A stretch of DNA of 64,000 bases from Cyclobacteriaceae bacterium (GCA_023151255.1 JAKLJG010000002.1:213774-277773); one strand, 5' to 3'; numbered from the stretch's first letter, positions 8,840 through 18,452 are shown. Made by a program: numbers and translations. Notes: a model not told the origin generated them from the sequence alone.

Positions 8840-9907
8840 TCAAGTCAGATCAACTTCTCCGGTTTCCGATAACCAGATGGCAATAAATTTGGTTTGCTCA
8901 AAACGCGCACAGGTAATTACCATTACTGATGTAATGGGTACCGACAGGATCATGCCTAATACGCCCCAGATGATTCCCCAAAAAGTAAGCGCTAACAATA
9001 CGCCTAACGGACTAAGATTAAGTGTGCGCCCCATGACCTTCGGCTCCAACACATTGCCCACCAACAGCTGAACTACCTGGATGGCCAGAAATACCCAGAG
9101 AAAAATCCAGAACGATTGAAACTGGAACATGGCAAATGCGGAGGGGAGCAGGGTAGCAAAGAACGATCCGATATAGGGTATGTAGTTAAGCAGAAAAATC
9201 AGAAAGGCCCACCATACGGGAAAATCAACCTCAAAAAATAGTAGAATAAAATAACTTAGTAAGCCAGTTAACAGGCTCATTTGGGTTTTTATTGAAATGT
9301 ATTTGCGCGTGGCCGTAGCAACCTGATCGATTATAGAGGTTATGTTTTCAAGTCGGGCCGAATTTTTTATCCACAACTTTAGCTTTTTATCGAAAAATTT
9401 TTCCTCGACTAATAAAAAGGCAACATAAATAATAATAATGAAAATGTTGCCGGCAATACTGGTCAGGCTGTTCAGCAAACCGGAGAGCAGGGGTTGAATA
9501 TTGAACGATGAAACTAATTCTAAAGTCCTTTCCTGAATAACCTCAAAACCCTCTACTGTTTTTAAGTTGGCAATCATGCTTTTGAAATTCGCAATGTATT
9601 GCGGTGACTTTTCAATGATAAGATTAAGATTAATAACGACAATTTCATATATACCAATTGTAACCAACAGGATTATTACGAATGCCAGTATTGTAAGCAG
9701 CCAATTGGGGAGCTTTCGGTTTTTGATGGATACTTTACCGAATAATCGTTTAAGTTCAAATACAGCGTACCAAATCATGCCGGCAATAACAATCGGCTGA
9801 AGAAAACTGCTGAAGTACACCAGGCAGAAAACAATAATGGCCAGGATAATCAACCAGGCTGCTGCCCGCTCAACACGAAAACTGTGAGCCGCTGTGTTTT
9901 GCTCCAT
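8840..9907 (-). CDS. AI-2E family (PerM/YdiK-type) transporter
   Basis: 355 residues with about 7-8 hydrophobic segments: two near the N-terminus (18-50), one near 70-95, and a cluster from about 150 to the end. Characteristic family features are the LLNYIPYIGSFFATLLPSAF segment and the C-terminal GNVLEPKVMGRTLNLSPLGV stretch. Members are permeases of the inner membrane, named for an autoinducer-2 exporter, but most are uncharacterised or linked to ion/proton transport. It starts 3 bases after the enoyl-CoA hydratase stop and is likely co-transcribed with it. Confidence 0.92.
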   Translation of the reverse strand: MEQNTAAHSFRVERAAAWLIILAIIVFCLVYFSSFLQPIVIAGMIWYAVFELKRLFGKVSIKNRKLPNWLLTILAFVIILLVTIGIYEIVVINLNLIIEKSPQYIANFKSMIANLKTVEGFEVIQERTLELVSSFNIQPLLSGLLNSLTSIAGNIFIIIIYVAFLLVEEKFFDKKLKLWIKNSARLENITSIIDQVATATRKYISIKTQMSLLTGLLSYFILLFFEVDFPVWWAFLIFLLNYIPYIGSFFATLLPSAFAMFQFQSFWIFLWVFLAIQVVQLLVGNVLEPKVMGRTLNLSPLGVLLALTFWGIIWGVLGMILSVPITSVMVITCARFEQTKFIAIWLSETGEVDLT

Positions 9908-9910
9908 ATT

Positions 9911-10684
9911 TTATTTACCGGTATAGGTAGGTTTTCTTTTTTCGATAAACGCCTGCATACCTTCTTTCTGGTCGGCTGAAGCGAACGTGAGGTAAAAATT
10001 TTTACGCTCAAAGGCCAGTCCTTCATCCAATTGCGTTTCGAATGACCGGTTAATCGCCTCTTTAGCAAGTTGCACCGCCACGGGTGACATTTGCGCAATT
10101 TCTTTTGCCAGTTCCACGGCCTCGTGCATCAGCATTTCCACCGGTACCACTTTATTTACCAACCCGTAAAAGTGGGCCTCTTCGGCCGACAGGAACCGGC
10201 CGGTTAAAATTAACTCCATCGCCTTTGCTTTTCCTATGGCTTTGGTAAGCCGTTGTGTTCCGCCAGCGCCCGGTATGGTACCGATTTTTATTTCCGGCTG
10301 CCCGAATTTGGCAGTTTCCGAAGCGATGATCATATCGCACATCATGGTAAACTCGCAGCCTCCCCCAAGCGCAAAGCCCGAAACAGCAGCGATAATGGGT
10401 TTCTTTGTTCTGCGTATCTGGTCCCAGGTGCTGAACTGATCGATTAGCAACATATCAATAGCCGATTTGTCGGCCATTTGCTTAATATCGGCACCGGCCG
10501 CAAAGGCCTGTTCGTTGCCGGTGATGATAATAACCCGAACGCCTTCATTTTTATCCAAAGCCTGCAACGCATCGCGCACTTCTTCCATGAGTTTGCGATT
10601 CAGTGCATTAAGTTCCTTCGGACGGTTTAACTGGATTAAGGCAATACCCGGATAATATTGCTCGGTTACAATGATGAATTCCAT
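9911..10684 (-). CDS. enoyl-CoA hydratase / crotonase family protein
   Basis: 257 residues, standard crotonase length. The oxyanion-hole motifs are visible: AAGADIKQM (about 61-69) and SGFALGGGCEF (about 103-113), followed by GTIPGAGGTQRLT and the catalytic region EAHFYGLVNKVV. The protein hydrates trans-2-enoyl-CoA to 3-hydroxyacyl-CoA in beta-oxidation or related pathways. No acyl-CoA dehydrogenase or thiolase is adjacent. It is first in a two-gene minus-strand unit with the AI-2E permease. Confidence 0.93.
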   Translation of the reverse strand: MEFIIVTEQYYPGIALIQLNRPKELNALNRKLMEEVRDALQALDKNEGVRVIIITGNEQAFAAGADIKQMADKSAIDMLLIDQFSTWDQIRRTKKPIIAAVSGFALGGGCEFTMMCDMIIASETAKFGQPEIKIGTIPGAGGTQRLTKAIGKAKAMELILTGRFLSAEEAHFYGLVNKVVPVEMLMHEAVELAKEIAQMSPVAVQLAKEAINRSFETQLDEGLAFERKNFYLTFASADQKEGMQAFIEKRKPTYTGK

Positions 10685-10780
10685 GCGTTAGATCAATTAA
10701 TGTTTGAGCGCCTTAATTTCGGTTAAAAAAACGGGTCAGCGAAAAGATAATGCTGAAAGCATTGTAAAAAGACTAAAAAG

Positions 10781-10810
10781 AAAAGCCCCTCTGAGCAGGA
10801 GGGGACTTTT
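10781..10810. terminator. strong symmetric terminator hairpin in a divergent gap
   Basis: Stem CCCCTC (10786-10791) pairs with GAGGGG (10799-10804), extended by AAAAG (10781-10785) pairing with CTTTT (10806-10810) around one bulged A, giving T-runs on both strands. It lies in the 270-base gap between two divergent genes, where no annotated transcript should end. Confidence 0.75.
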
Positions 10811-10954
10811 CAAACCAAAAGGCGGTAAAAAGTGTGCTATGCAGTCTTATATACGTGGGCGGTAATCGTTTGTAACCTGCCAGCTTGCTATTTTTGACCC
10901 CATTATCCGGCTGTTCAACTGTACTTTAGGCTGTTGGCCGGTAGCAGAAAAGCC

Positions 10955-11461
10955 ATGAAAAAAATAAACGTGCTGTTTGTTTGCCTCGGAAATATTTGTC
11001 GTTCACCGCTTGCAGAAGCCTTGTTTAAACACAAACTAAAACAACTCGGCCTGGAAGATTTTATTGAAGCGGACTCCTGCGGCACCTCTGATTATCATAT
11101 TGGTGACCCTCCGGATAGCCGTACGCTGGCCAACGCCAGGAGAAACGGCATCACTATTCAACACCGGGGTCGTCAGTTATCGAAGGATGACCTGAACCGC
11201 TTTGATTACATCCTGGCTATGGATGAAAGCAATTACGAAAACATTCTTTACCTGGGTCGCAACCTGAATATTATTCATAAGGTATCGCTTATGCGAAGTT
11301 TCGAACCGGATGCAAAAGCTAGAGAGGTGCCCGATCCATACTATGGGGGCGAACGCGGCTTCCAGGAAGTATTTGAAATTCTCGACCGATCACTGGACGG
11401 ATTTCTTGATTATCTGAAGCAAAAAGAAGGGATTACGGTTTCACCAAAACCTGCAGGGTAG
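10955..11461 (+). CDS. low-molecular-weight protein tyrosine phosphatase
   Basis: 168 residues from the ATG at 10955 (an upstream TTG at 10934 is unlikely). The P-loop CLGNICRSP begins at Cys10, giving the catalytic CX5R with Arg16. The general acid Asp127 is in the DPYYGG motif. The enzyme removes phosphate from tyrosine; bacterial members often act on polysaccharide-export kinases, though none is nearby. Its 3' end overlaps the convergent aspartate kinase gene by 29 bases. Both reading frames end normally, so this is a real antisense overlap rather than a frameshift. Confidence 0.93.
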   Translation: MKKINVLFVCLGNICRSPLAEALFKHKLKQLGLEDFIEADSCGTSDYHIGDPPDSRTLANARRNGITIQHRGRQLSKDDLNRFDYILAMDESNYENILYLGRNLNIIHKVSLMRSFEPDAKAREVPDPYYGGERGFQEVFEILDRSLDGFLDYLKQKEGITVSPKPAG

Positions 11462-12671
11462 AACGCGAAGATTGTTCCAGCAGCAGATTTTTTTGTTTCC
11501 GGTAGGTTTCAAAAGTTTGCGAATCGTAGTTTTTTACGGTAATCAGCACCAGGCCGGTGTTGTAGTACACTTCGAAGTGATGGCGCAACTTTTCAAGCAG
11601 AGCCACCAGTTTGCTCTCGCGGTAATCAATGCAAAATGAAAAGGATATGGCTGAGTTTTGCATTACGTTAATTTTGATGTCCAGTTCGGAAATGGCCTGG
11701 AATAGTAAACTAAGTTGTTGCTCATTAATAAAGGTATAGTCGGTTACACGGCACGACACCAGGCACTGATTTTCTTTAAACACGATAAGTGGTGGGAGTT
11801 TTTCAACATGGCATTCGTGGATACGGGTACCGGGCAGGTCGGGGTTATCGAAGCTTTTAACCAGTAGCGGAATACCTTTAAGGGCTAATGGTTTTATGGT
11901 TTTCGGATGGATAACCGAAGCCCCATAGTAGGTCATCTCGGCTGCCTCTTTGTAGGGAAGTTCATGAAATACGACAGCATCCGGAATTCGCTTTGGGTCG
12001 GCACTCATTACACCCGGTACATCCTTCCAGATAGTTACCGAATCTGCATCAAGGCAGGAAGCAAAAATAGCTGCCGTATAGTCCGAGCCTTCGCGGCCAA
12101 GGGTTGTGGTGTGCCCACCCGCGGTACCACCGATAAAACCCTGTGTAAGGATAATTTTATTTTCAAGTTCAGGAATCAGCGATTGAATGTTTTTGCGGGT
12201 GGCTTCCCAGTTTACTTTTCCTTCGCGAAAACAATCATCGGTAAGAATGTACTGGCGGGCATCTTTCCAGGCGCAGGCAACACCTTCTTGCATTAGAAAG
12301 TCACACACGATGACCGATGAAATAATTTCTCCGAAGCTAACCACCTGGTCATACACCTGGTCATCCGGTCCGGGTGTTAGTTGTTCAACAAGCCGGTCAA
12401 ATAGGTCTTCTATCTTTTGATGGATGGTTTTTTCAGTGAACAGTTCATTGGCGAGGTTTATATGGTACGTTTTCAGTTCGGTTAGTTCTTTCTGGAATGA
12501 CAGCCCCTGACGATACAGGCTAACAACATGTTCAAGCGCATTGGTAGTTTTACCCATAGCCGAAACCACCACCACCAGAGGTTTTTGTTTATGGTTTTTA
12601 ACAATGCCAGTCATGTTGCGCACGGCTGCGCTGGTTTTGAGTGAGGCACCCCCGAATTTAAAAACGTTCAT
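11433..12671 (-). CDS. aspartate kinase
   Basis: 412 residues from ATG 12671, where the protein begins with MNVFKFGGASLK, the kinase nucleotide/aspartate motif. An in-frame TTG at 12746 would run into the fbp gene. Further family motifs are TTLGREGSDYTAA and the C-terminal ACT-type regulatory region (about 310-400). It phosphorylates aspartate, the first step to lysine, threonine, methionine and diaminopimelate. It appears monofunctional, with no homoserine dehydrogenase fusion. It diverges from fbp across 80 bases. Confidence 0.93.
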   Translation of the reverse strand: MNVFKFGGASLKTSAAVRNMTGIVKNHKQKPLVVVVSAMGKTTNALEHVVSLYRQGLSFQKELTELKTYHINLANELFTEKTIHQKIEDLFDRLVEQLTPGPDDQVYDQVVSFGEIISSVIVCDFLMQEGVACAWKDARQYILTDDCFREGKVNWEATRKNIQSLIPELENKIILTQGFIGGTAGGHTTTLGREGSDYTAAIFASCLDADSVTIWKDVPGVMSADPKRIPDAVVFHELPYKEAAEMTYYGASVIHPKTIKPLALKGIPLLVKSFDNPDLPGTRIHECHVEKLPPLIVFKENQCLVSCRVTDYTFINEQQLSLLFQAISELDIKINVMQNSAISFSFCIDYRESKLVALLEKLRHHFEVYYNTGLVLITVKNYDSQTFETYRKQKNLLLEQSSRSTLQVLVKP

Positions 12672-12676
12672 TTTAG

Positions 12677-12706
12677 TTGTTCTAAATCGTTTGCAACTTA
12701 AATTTG
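12677..12706 (+). promoter_or_regulatory. candidate promoter for fbp
   Basis: TTG at 12677-12679, 19 bases, then TAAATTTG at 12699-12706: an exact fit to the Bacteroidetes -33/-7 consensus. It ends 45 bases before the ATG at 12752. Confidence 0.5.
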
Positions 12707-12751
12707 CTTTAGAATAATTCATCGAAGTTGGCAAAAGAATTTTCAACAGCC

Positions 12752-13738
12752 ATGGAAGAATCGCGGATAGCCGCCCCCATCGGCAGTGCGCTCGATCGGT
12801 TTATCAAAAGCAAGCAGGACCAGTTTGCCTATGCCAGCGGTGAACTTTCGCAGTTGCTGCGCGATATTGCCCTTGCCTCCAAAGTGGTTAACCGCGAAGT
12901 AAATAAGGCCGGCCTGATTGACATTATGGGTGCGATGGGCTCAACCAACACGGCCGGTGATGCGCAACAGAAACTGGATGTGCTGGCCAACATCCGCTTT
13001 TCGCGGGCGCTGATGAAGGGTGGAGAAGCTTGTGCCTTGATTTCAGAAGAGTCTGAGTCGTATGTGGATCTGAACAACTCCGGAAAATATGTTATTGCTA
13101 TTGATCCGCTGGATGGTTCATCAAATATTGATGTGAATGTTTCTATTGGTACTATTTTTTCTATCTATCGCAGAAAGAGTAAAGAAGGCACTCCTATACA
13201 GGATCAGGATATTTTACAAAGAGGTTCGGAGCAGGTGGCAGCCGGTTATATTTTATATGGTTCGTCCACCATGCTGGTATATACCACCGGGCATGGTGTT
13301 AACGGATTTACCTACGAGCCTACTCTGGGTGAATATTTTCTTTCCCATCCAGACATGAAGATGCCGGAAGATGGGAAGATCTACTCGGTAAATGAGGGTT
13401 CTTATAATTCATTCTCGCAGCCGGTAAAAGAGTATATCGCCTATTGCAAGGAGAAAAATTATACAGGTCGCTACATCGGGTCGTTGGTGGCTGATTTTCA
13501 CCGCAACCTGCTTAAAGGCGGCATTTACATCTACCCGGCAACGGCAAAAGATCCAAACGGTAAACTTCGGTTAATGTATGAGTGCAACGCGCTGGCATTT
13601 GTTGCTGAGCAGGCAGGGGGCAAAGCATCGGATGGAAAAAACAGGATTTTAGACATTCAACCAACTTCACTTCATCAGCGCACCCCGTTTTATGTAGGCT
13701 CAAAAAAAATGGTCGAAAAAGCCGAAAGTTTCGGTTAA
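12752..13738 (+). CDS. fbp: class I fructose-1,6-bisphosphatase
   Basis: 328 residues from the ATG at 12752; a TTG at 12728 is in frame but unneeded. The metal-binding core [19 protein letters not shown] (about 113-131) is exact for class I FBPase, and EESESY and GGKASDG motifs are also present. It hydrolyses fructose-1,6-bisphosphate to fructose-6-phosphate in gluconeogenesis. The 3' end overlaps the convergent DUF5606 gene by 4 bases. Confidence 0.97.
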   Translation: MEESRIAAPIGSALDRFIKSKQDQFAYASGELSQLLRDIALASKVVNREVNKAGLIDIMGAMGSTNTAGDAQQKLDVLANIRFSRALMKGGEACALISEESESYVDLNNSGKYVIAIDPLDGSSNIDVNVSIGTIFSIYRRKSKEGTPIQDQDILQRGSEQVAAGYILYGSSTMLVYTTGHGVNGFTYEPTLGEYFLSHPDMKMPEDGKIYSVNEGSYNSFSQPVKEYIAYCKEKNYTGRYIGSLVADFHRNLLKGGIYIYPATAKDPNGKLRLMYECNALAFVAEQAGGKASDGKNRILDIQPTSLHQRTPFYVGSKKMVEKAESFG

Positions 13739-14160
13739 CCTTCTTTGGTTGCTTCGTCTTTGTTTGCTGTAAAAAGTTCGGGGCGGTGTTTATTCAGGAT
13801 GGCATACCACTTCACCAGTTTTTTAATATCGGAAACGTAAACCCGGTTTTCATCATATTCCGGTAAAACGGATTTAAGAAAAGCCTTTAATTCTGCAGGG
13901 TCGGCTTCCGCATCAATGCCCAAATCAGTACCAAACTCCGAATGTATTTTTCTAAGCACTTGCTCCAGCGGTACGGTGCCCTCCTTTGTGGTTGTGTATA
14001 TCGAAATTTCACTCAGTACCGACATGCGGTGGTTGGGCGTAGCCACCAACTTTATTTTCTGATCGTCTAATGACTCTAGAATAACACCTGATTTAGCAGG
14101 TTTCAGCACTTTAAATAAGCCGCCTTTACCCGATAGGGTAGCGATTTCATCAAGTTTCAT
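13735..14160 (-). CDS. DUF5606 protein
   Basis: 141 residues from ATG 14160, where the protein begins [19 protein letters not shown], the conserved start of the Bacteroidetes-specific DUF5606 family. The frame stays open upstream to 14298, but that part overlaps engB and is not expected to be coding. The N-terminal half looks like a small beta-barrel ([26 protein letters not shown]), the C-terminal half is helical. Function is unknown. It lies 50 bases downstream of engB on the same strand, so both may be one transcript. Confidence 0.85.
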   Translation of the reverse strand: MKLDEIATLSGKGGLFKVLKPAKSGVILESLDDQKIKLVATPNHRMSVLSEISIYTTTKEGTVPLEQVLRKIHSEFGTDLGIDAEADPAELKAFLKSVLPEYDENRVYVSDIKKLVKWYAILNKHRPELFTANKDEATKEG

Positions 14161-14210
14161 AAGTACATTGTTATCGGGCGCAAAGCTAACTAATTTCAGG
14201 CGGGCGTCTT

Positions 14211-14795
14211 CTATGCCGAAGCAATGAAGTCGAGAATTTCGTTGCCGCCTGTTTTTTTTAACGAGGATGTTACAAATACCGGAGGCAGCGATTCCCATTG
14301 CTTAAGCAGTTCGGCTTCAAATACCTGCAGCGTTTTTTTTAACTCACTTTTCGTAACCTTATCAGCCTTGGTGAAAACCAGTGCCAACGGAATGCCTGCC
14401 TTGCCTGCCCATGCAATAAAATCCAGGTCAATTGGTTGTGGTTTTAGGCGGCTGTCCAGCAATACAAAAGTGCAAAACAGGTTGCGGCTCTTAGTGAGGT
14501 ACATTTCAATGAGTTTGCCAAAGCCCTGCTGTTGCACCTTACTTACCTTGGCGTAACCATACCCCGGCAAGTCAACCAGGTACCAGCTGTTATTGATAAG
14601 GAAATAGTTGATGGTTTGGGTTTTGCCTGGTGTAGCCGATACTTTGGCCAGTTGTTTCCGGCCGGTTAACAGATTTATAAACGAAGACTTTCCTACATTT
14701 GAACGGCCAACAACGGCAAATTCAGGTTTCCCATCCGTGGGCAGGGCGGATATTGAAGATATACTACAAATGAATACGGCCTCAGTAACCCTCAT
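14211..14795 (-). CDS. engB: ribosome biogenesis GTP-binding protein EngB/YsxC
   Basis: 194 residues, normal for the family. G1 is GRSNVGKSS (about 30-38), the switch I region is SATPGKTQT, G3 is DLPGYGYAKV, and G4 is TKAD near 142. EngB supports 50S subunit assembly and is usually essential. The ATG at 14795 is the only sensible start. It diverges from the PorE-like gene. Confidence 0.96.
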   Translation of the reverse strand: MRVTEAVFICSISSISALPTDGKPEFAVVGRSNVGKSSFINLLTGRKQLAKVSATPGKTQTINYFLINNSWYLVDLPGYGYAKVSKVQQQGFGKLIEMYLTKSRNLFCTFVLLDSRLKPQPIDLDFIAWAGKAGIPLALVFTKADKVTKSELKKTLQVFEAELLKQWESLPPVFVTSSLKKTGGNEILDFIASA

Positions 14796-14910
14796 TGCTA
14801 GATACTTGAAGTAATGCTTTCACCCCAAAATACTAATAATGTAAGATTCGGGTACTTTATGAGCCTAAAATTGCACGATTTAAACATCAGTTTTTCCTAT
14901 ATTGGCAAGC

Positions 14911-14938
14911 TTTGTTGATGGTTTTATTTCTAACTTTA
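14911..14938 (+). promoter_or_regulatory. weak candidate promoter for the PorE-like gene
   Basis: TTTG at 14911-14914 and TAACTTTA at 14931-14938 (seven of eight positions of TAnnTTTG-like spacing, final G replaced by A). The spacing of 16 is short. It lies 21 bases before the ATG. Confidence 0.25.
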
Positions 14939-14959
14939 ATTGTTAACCCACTTTAAGAC

Positions 14960-16966
14960 ATGTACAGTATGCGCAGTATACTGATTTTTTTAGCTGTCGC
15001 GGGAACTATCCTAACCGGTTACAGCCAAACCGAAAAAGAGCAGGCAAAGGTTTACATGGAACAGGCCGAATTAATCATGGCCGAAACCCGTGCTATTGAC
15101 GATGCCCGCGACCTGATGGTAACGGCTGCCAACCTTGATCCCACCAACATCAAGGCAAACTTTGAGGCCGGCCATTACCATATTAAAACTATTGGCAAAG
15201 ATTTGGCCGTAAAATATTTCCTGCGCGTATATGAGTTAGATCCTAACTACCGGTTCGACCTGGAATTCTGGATTGGCCAAAGCTATCAATACGGTCTTGA
15301 ATTTGATAAAGCCATCGATTTTTATAATCGCTATAAGCAGCGTCTGGCTAAACGCCCCAACTACCTGGGTAACGATAGGGTAAGCCCTGCGGTAGTTGAT
15401 CGCGCCATTTATGAATGCGAGAACGGAAAAGAATATGTGGCTAATCCGAAAAATTTTTCGATTGTAAACATTGGCCGGGAAATTAATTCTGAATGGGACG
15501 ATTACGCACCCGTATTCAACGAAAGCGAAGACCAGGTCATCTTCACCTCGCGCAGGCGCGATGGCAACATGAACCAGAACGTGGATCTGGATAATAAGCC
15601 TTTTGAAGACATCTTTATCGCACGCAAAGTGAACGGACAATGGACGGCCGCTGAGAATATTGGTTCACCTATCAACACACCTTACCACGACTCCAACCTT
15701 GCCCTTTCGGCTGATGGTCAGACGCTGTTCATCTATACCGATGAGGGCGGTGGCGACATCTACTACAGCGACCGCCAGCCCAACGGTACCTGGGGCGCTC
15801 CGGTTCCGCTTCCCGGAATCATCAACTCATCGTACGAAGAAAAGTCCATCACGATTTCATCGGATGAAAAAACCCTGTACTTCTCCAGCAACCGGCCGGG
15901 CGGCTACGGTGGGCTTGATATTTACCGCGCCACAAAGGATGCGAAAGGCGAGTGGTCAAATGTGAAGAACATGGGCCCCAAAATAAATACCGAGTATGAT
16001 GATGACGGCCCTTTTATTGATTATGATGGAAAAACGCTCTACTTCAGCTCAAAAGGAAGGAAGGGCATGGGCGGCTTTGATATTTACAAGTCGGTGTTTG
16101 ATGAGGCCACCAACGAATGGAGTGAACCTGAAAACCTGGGCTACCCCATCAACACACCGGATAATGACATCTACTTTGTGAGCACCAAAGATGGCAAACG
16201 GGCTTACTATTCATCGGTACGCGAAGATGGTCTGGGGTATGATGATATCTTCATGATCACCATTCCGCAGCCCGTAGTTGCCGCAAAAGAACCTGAAAAG
16301 CTGCCGGAGCCCATACCGGAAATTGAGAAGCAAAAATTCCCTTTGCGGTATCAGGTTAAAGTGGTGGAAGCAGGCTCGGGCCGTCCGCTTGAAGCTAAGG
16401 TGAGGTTGCAGGGCTTGCGCGATAACCTGGTGGTGCCCGGTGTTTCGGGAGAAACCGGCATAATGGAATTTTTGATACGTGCAGAAGAGCCTAAAGATTA
16501 CCGGTTATCGGTTGAACTGGAAGGCTATGCCTTTGTGAATCAGAATCTGAAATTAGAGGGGGCTTCGGAAACAGAACGCTCCATTACCCGCACGGTTGAA
16601 TTGCGCAAGTTAACAACAGGCGTTGTTTCGGTTTTACGTAACATTTATTTTGATTTTGATAAAGCTACGTTCAGAACCGAATCATACACTGAGTTAAACA
16701 AGCTGGAACGCATGATGGCCGAGAACCCTAACCTAAAGGTGGAAATTGCAGGCCATACCGATGCCATCGGTACTGCCGCTTACAACAAATTGCTCTCGCA
16801 GCGCAGGGCCGAAGCGGTAAAAGACTTTTTGACCAAAAAAGGCATTGACCCCCGAAGGATAACAGCTGTCGGTTATGGTAAAACCCGCCCGCTGGCCAGT
16901 AACGATGATGAAGAAGAAGGCCGCGAACTTAACCGCAGGGTGGAGTTTAAAGTACTCGGCAATTAA
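14960..16966 (+). CDS. PorE-like T9SS OmpA/PD40/TPR protein
   Basis: 668 residues. A signal peptide (1-22) is followed by TPR-like helices (about 25-135), a WD40-like PD40 beta-propeller (about 170-430; repeated blades such as LYFSSNRPGGYGGLDIYRA and LYFSSKGRKGMGGFDIYKS), and a carboxypeptidase-regulatory-like domain (about 455-545). It ends in an OmpA peptidoglycan-binding domain (about 555-668; NIYFDFDKATF, AGHTDAIGTAAYN). This order matches PorE, which anchors the type IX secretion machinery to peptidoglycan in Porphyromonas. Many Bacteroidetes carry several paralogs of this architecture, so PorE identity is likely but not certain. The porT gene follows two genes later. Confidence 0.85.
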   Translation: MYSMRSILIFLAVAGTILTGYSQTEKEQAKVYMEQAELIMAETRAIDDARDLMVTAANLDPTNIKANFEAGHYHIKTIGKDLAVKYFLRVYELDPNYRFDLEFWIGQSYQYGLEFDKAIDFYNRYKQRLAKRPNYLGNDRVSPAVVDRAIYECENGKEYVANPKNFSIVNIGREINSEWDDYAPVFNESEDQVIFTSRRRDGNMNQNVDLDNKPFEDIFIARKVNGQWTAAENIGSPINTPYHDSNLALSADGQTLFIYTDEGGGDIYYSDRQPNGTWGAPVPLPGIINSSYEEKSITISSDEKTLYFSSNRPGGYGGLDIYRATKDAKGEWSNVKNMGPKINTEYDDDGPFIDYDGKTLYFSSKGRKGMGGFDIYKSVFDEATNEWSEPENLGYPINTPDNDIYFVSTKDGKRAYYSSVREDGLGYDDIFMITIPQPVVAAKEPEKLPEPIPEIEKQKFPLRYQVKVVEAGSGRPLEAKVRLQGLRDNLVVPGVSGETGIMEFLIRAEEPKDYRLSVELEGYAFVNQNLKLEGASETERSITRTVELRKLTTGVVSVLRNIYFDFDKATFRTESYTELNKLERMMAENPNLKVEIAGHTDAIGTAAYNKLLSQRRAEAVKDFLTKKGIDPRRITAVGYGKTRPLASNDDEEEGRELNRRVEFKVLGN

Positions 16967-17043
16967 CAGCCGTACCGCTTTTTTATTCCTGCATTTTATT
17001 AGCAATTTGCCCCGCTTTGTTGTTATGCTAACACGAGTTTGTA

Positions 17044-17766
17044 ATGGAAGTTGTTCCCTATAAGGAAGAAAAAGCAACAAAAAAGGAGCAGGTAGCGCGG
17101 ATGTTTGATAACATCAGCCACCGCTATGATTTCCTGAACCACCTGCTCAGCCTGGGTATTGATAAAGGTTGGCGGAGGAAGGCAGTTAATTTGTTGAAAC
17201 CATTTAAGCCCCGGCTGATACTGGATGTTGCCACCGGCACAGGCGATTTTGCTATTGCAGCTTTGCGCATGAATCCGGAGAAGATTGTTGGCGTGGATAT
17301 TTCGGAAGGCATGCTTGAAATTGGCCGTAAGAAGATGCAGCGCAAGGGGGTGCATAAACAAATTGAATTGATAAGCGGGGACTCTGAAAATCTTCCCTTC
17401 GAAGAAAATAAGTTCGATGCCGTTACCGTTGGATTTGGAGTGAGAAACTTTGAAAATCTTGAAAAGGGCCTGGCGGAAATCAGGCGGGTGTTGCGACCGG
17501 GCGGAATGCTGGTTATCCTTGAATTTTCACGACCGAAACAGTTTCCGTTTAAGCAGGTGTATAAGTTCTATTTCAAATTTATCCTTCCGAAACTCGGCCG
17601 TCTGATATCGCGCGATAAAGCTGCTTACACCTATTTACCTGAATCGGTGGAGGCCTTCCCGGATGGTGACGATTTTCTGACTATCTTGACAAACCTTGGA
17701 TATAAAGAATCCGCATGCAAGCCTTTAACTCTGGGTATCAGTTCAATTTATACCGCGCGAAAATAA
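17044..17766 (+). CDS. ubiE: demethylmenaquinone methyltransferase UbiE/MenG
   Basis: 240-residue class I SAM methyltransferase. The SAM motif is LDVATGTGDFAIAAL (about 60-74), with VGVDISEGML next, then FDAVTVGFGVRNFENLEKGL and the ubiE-specific C-terminal segment GRLISRDKAAYTYLPESVEAFP. In a Bacteroidetes cell it performs the last step of menaquinone synthesis. Its end overlaps porT by 52 bases in another frame; ubiE-porT adjacency is known from Flavobacterium and Porphyromonas relatives. Confidence 0.96.
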   Translation: MEVVPYKEEKATKKEQVARMFDNISHRYDFLNHLLSLGIDKGWRRKAVNLLKPFKPRLILDVATGTGDFAIAALRMNPEKIVGVDISEGMLEIGRKKMQRKGVHKQIELISGDSENLPFEENKFDAVTVGFGVRNFENLEKGLAEIRRVLRPGGMLVILEFSRPKQFPFKQVYKFYFKFILPKLGRLISRDKAAYTYLPESVEAFPDGDDFLTILTNLGYKESACKPLTLGISSIYTARK

Positions 17767-18452
17767 TTCTCCTGGCAGCGCTGCTTGTACCGGGTTCGCT
17801 TGCTGCACAAAGTTTTTTGTGGGCGCGTAAAAACAATCCGAACTATGATGAGAGCCGTAAAATCAGCTACGGATTTCTCATCGGCTTACACACTACCTCG
17901 TACCAGCTTAAATACTCCGATGTGTTTGTTACACCGGCTTTTGATACACTGCATTCCGTTGAGCCTGACTGGAAGCCCGGCTTTTCACTGGGCTTTATCG
18001 TTAACTACCGGGCACATGAATTTCTGGATTTAAGGATTATGCCTACCGTGGCATTTTATGAACACGCCCTAACCTACCGGTTTACCGATGGCCAGTCAAT
18101 CAATCAATTGGTTGAAACTACAATGGTAGAGTTTCCTTTTTTGGTCAAATATAAATCAATGCGCAGAGGGAACATCCGGATGTACATGGTGGGCGGTGTG
18201 AGGCCCGGCATTGAAGCTTCTGGTAAAAAAGAAATTGAAAATGTTACCAACAGTCTTGAGGTAGCAGCCTTCAATCTAAGCCTGGAGGCGGGTATCGGTT
18301 TTGATTTGTATTTTCCGCTGTTCAAACTTTCGCCTGAAATCCGGTTCTCCCGTGGTATTTATAATGTGTTGGATAATCCGGATAACATTTACGGAAAACC
18401 CCTGAAGCACCTTACAACCAATACCGTTCACGTTTATTTTCTATTTCAGTGA
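17715..18452 (+). CDS. porT: type IX secretion/gliding protein PorT
   Basis: 245 residues. A hydrophobic signal segment (about 14-31, ending SLAAQ) is followed by a small outer-membrane beta-barrel with aromatic strand ends and terminal HVYFLFQ. The sequence pattern (KISYGFLIGLHTTSYQ, MVEFPFLVKYKS, FNLSLEAGIGFDLYF) and the position directly behind ubiE fit PorT, required for T9SS function. The ATG at 17715 lies inside ubiE; there is no later ATG before the signal peptide, so the 52-base overlap appears genuine. The stop overlaps the SDR start (TGATG). Confidence 0.88.
   Translation: MQAFNSGYQFNLYRAKIILLAALLVPGSLAAQSFLWARKNNPNYDESRKISYGFLIGLHTTSYQLKYSDVFVTPAFDTLHSVEPDWKPGFSLGFIVNYRAHEFLDLRIMPTVAFYEHALTYRFTDGQSINQLVETTMVEFPFLVKYKSMRRGNIRMYMVGGVRPGIEASGKKEIENVTNSLEVAAFNLSLEAGIGFDLYFPLFKLSPEIRFSRGIYNVLDNPDNIYGKPLKHLTTNTVHVYFLFQ

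Noticed and set aside
12672..12746. TTG-based extension of aspartate kinase into the fbp promoter region
   Set aside because: The conserved start MNVFKFGGASL is at 12671 and the extension would overlap the fbp start region.
13735..14298. Extended 187-codon version of the DUF5606 protein
   Set aside because: The first 46 codons overlap engB and the family begins at the [12 protein letters not shown] sequence at 14160.
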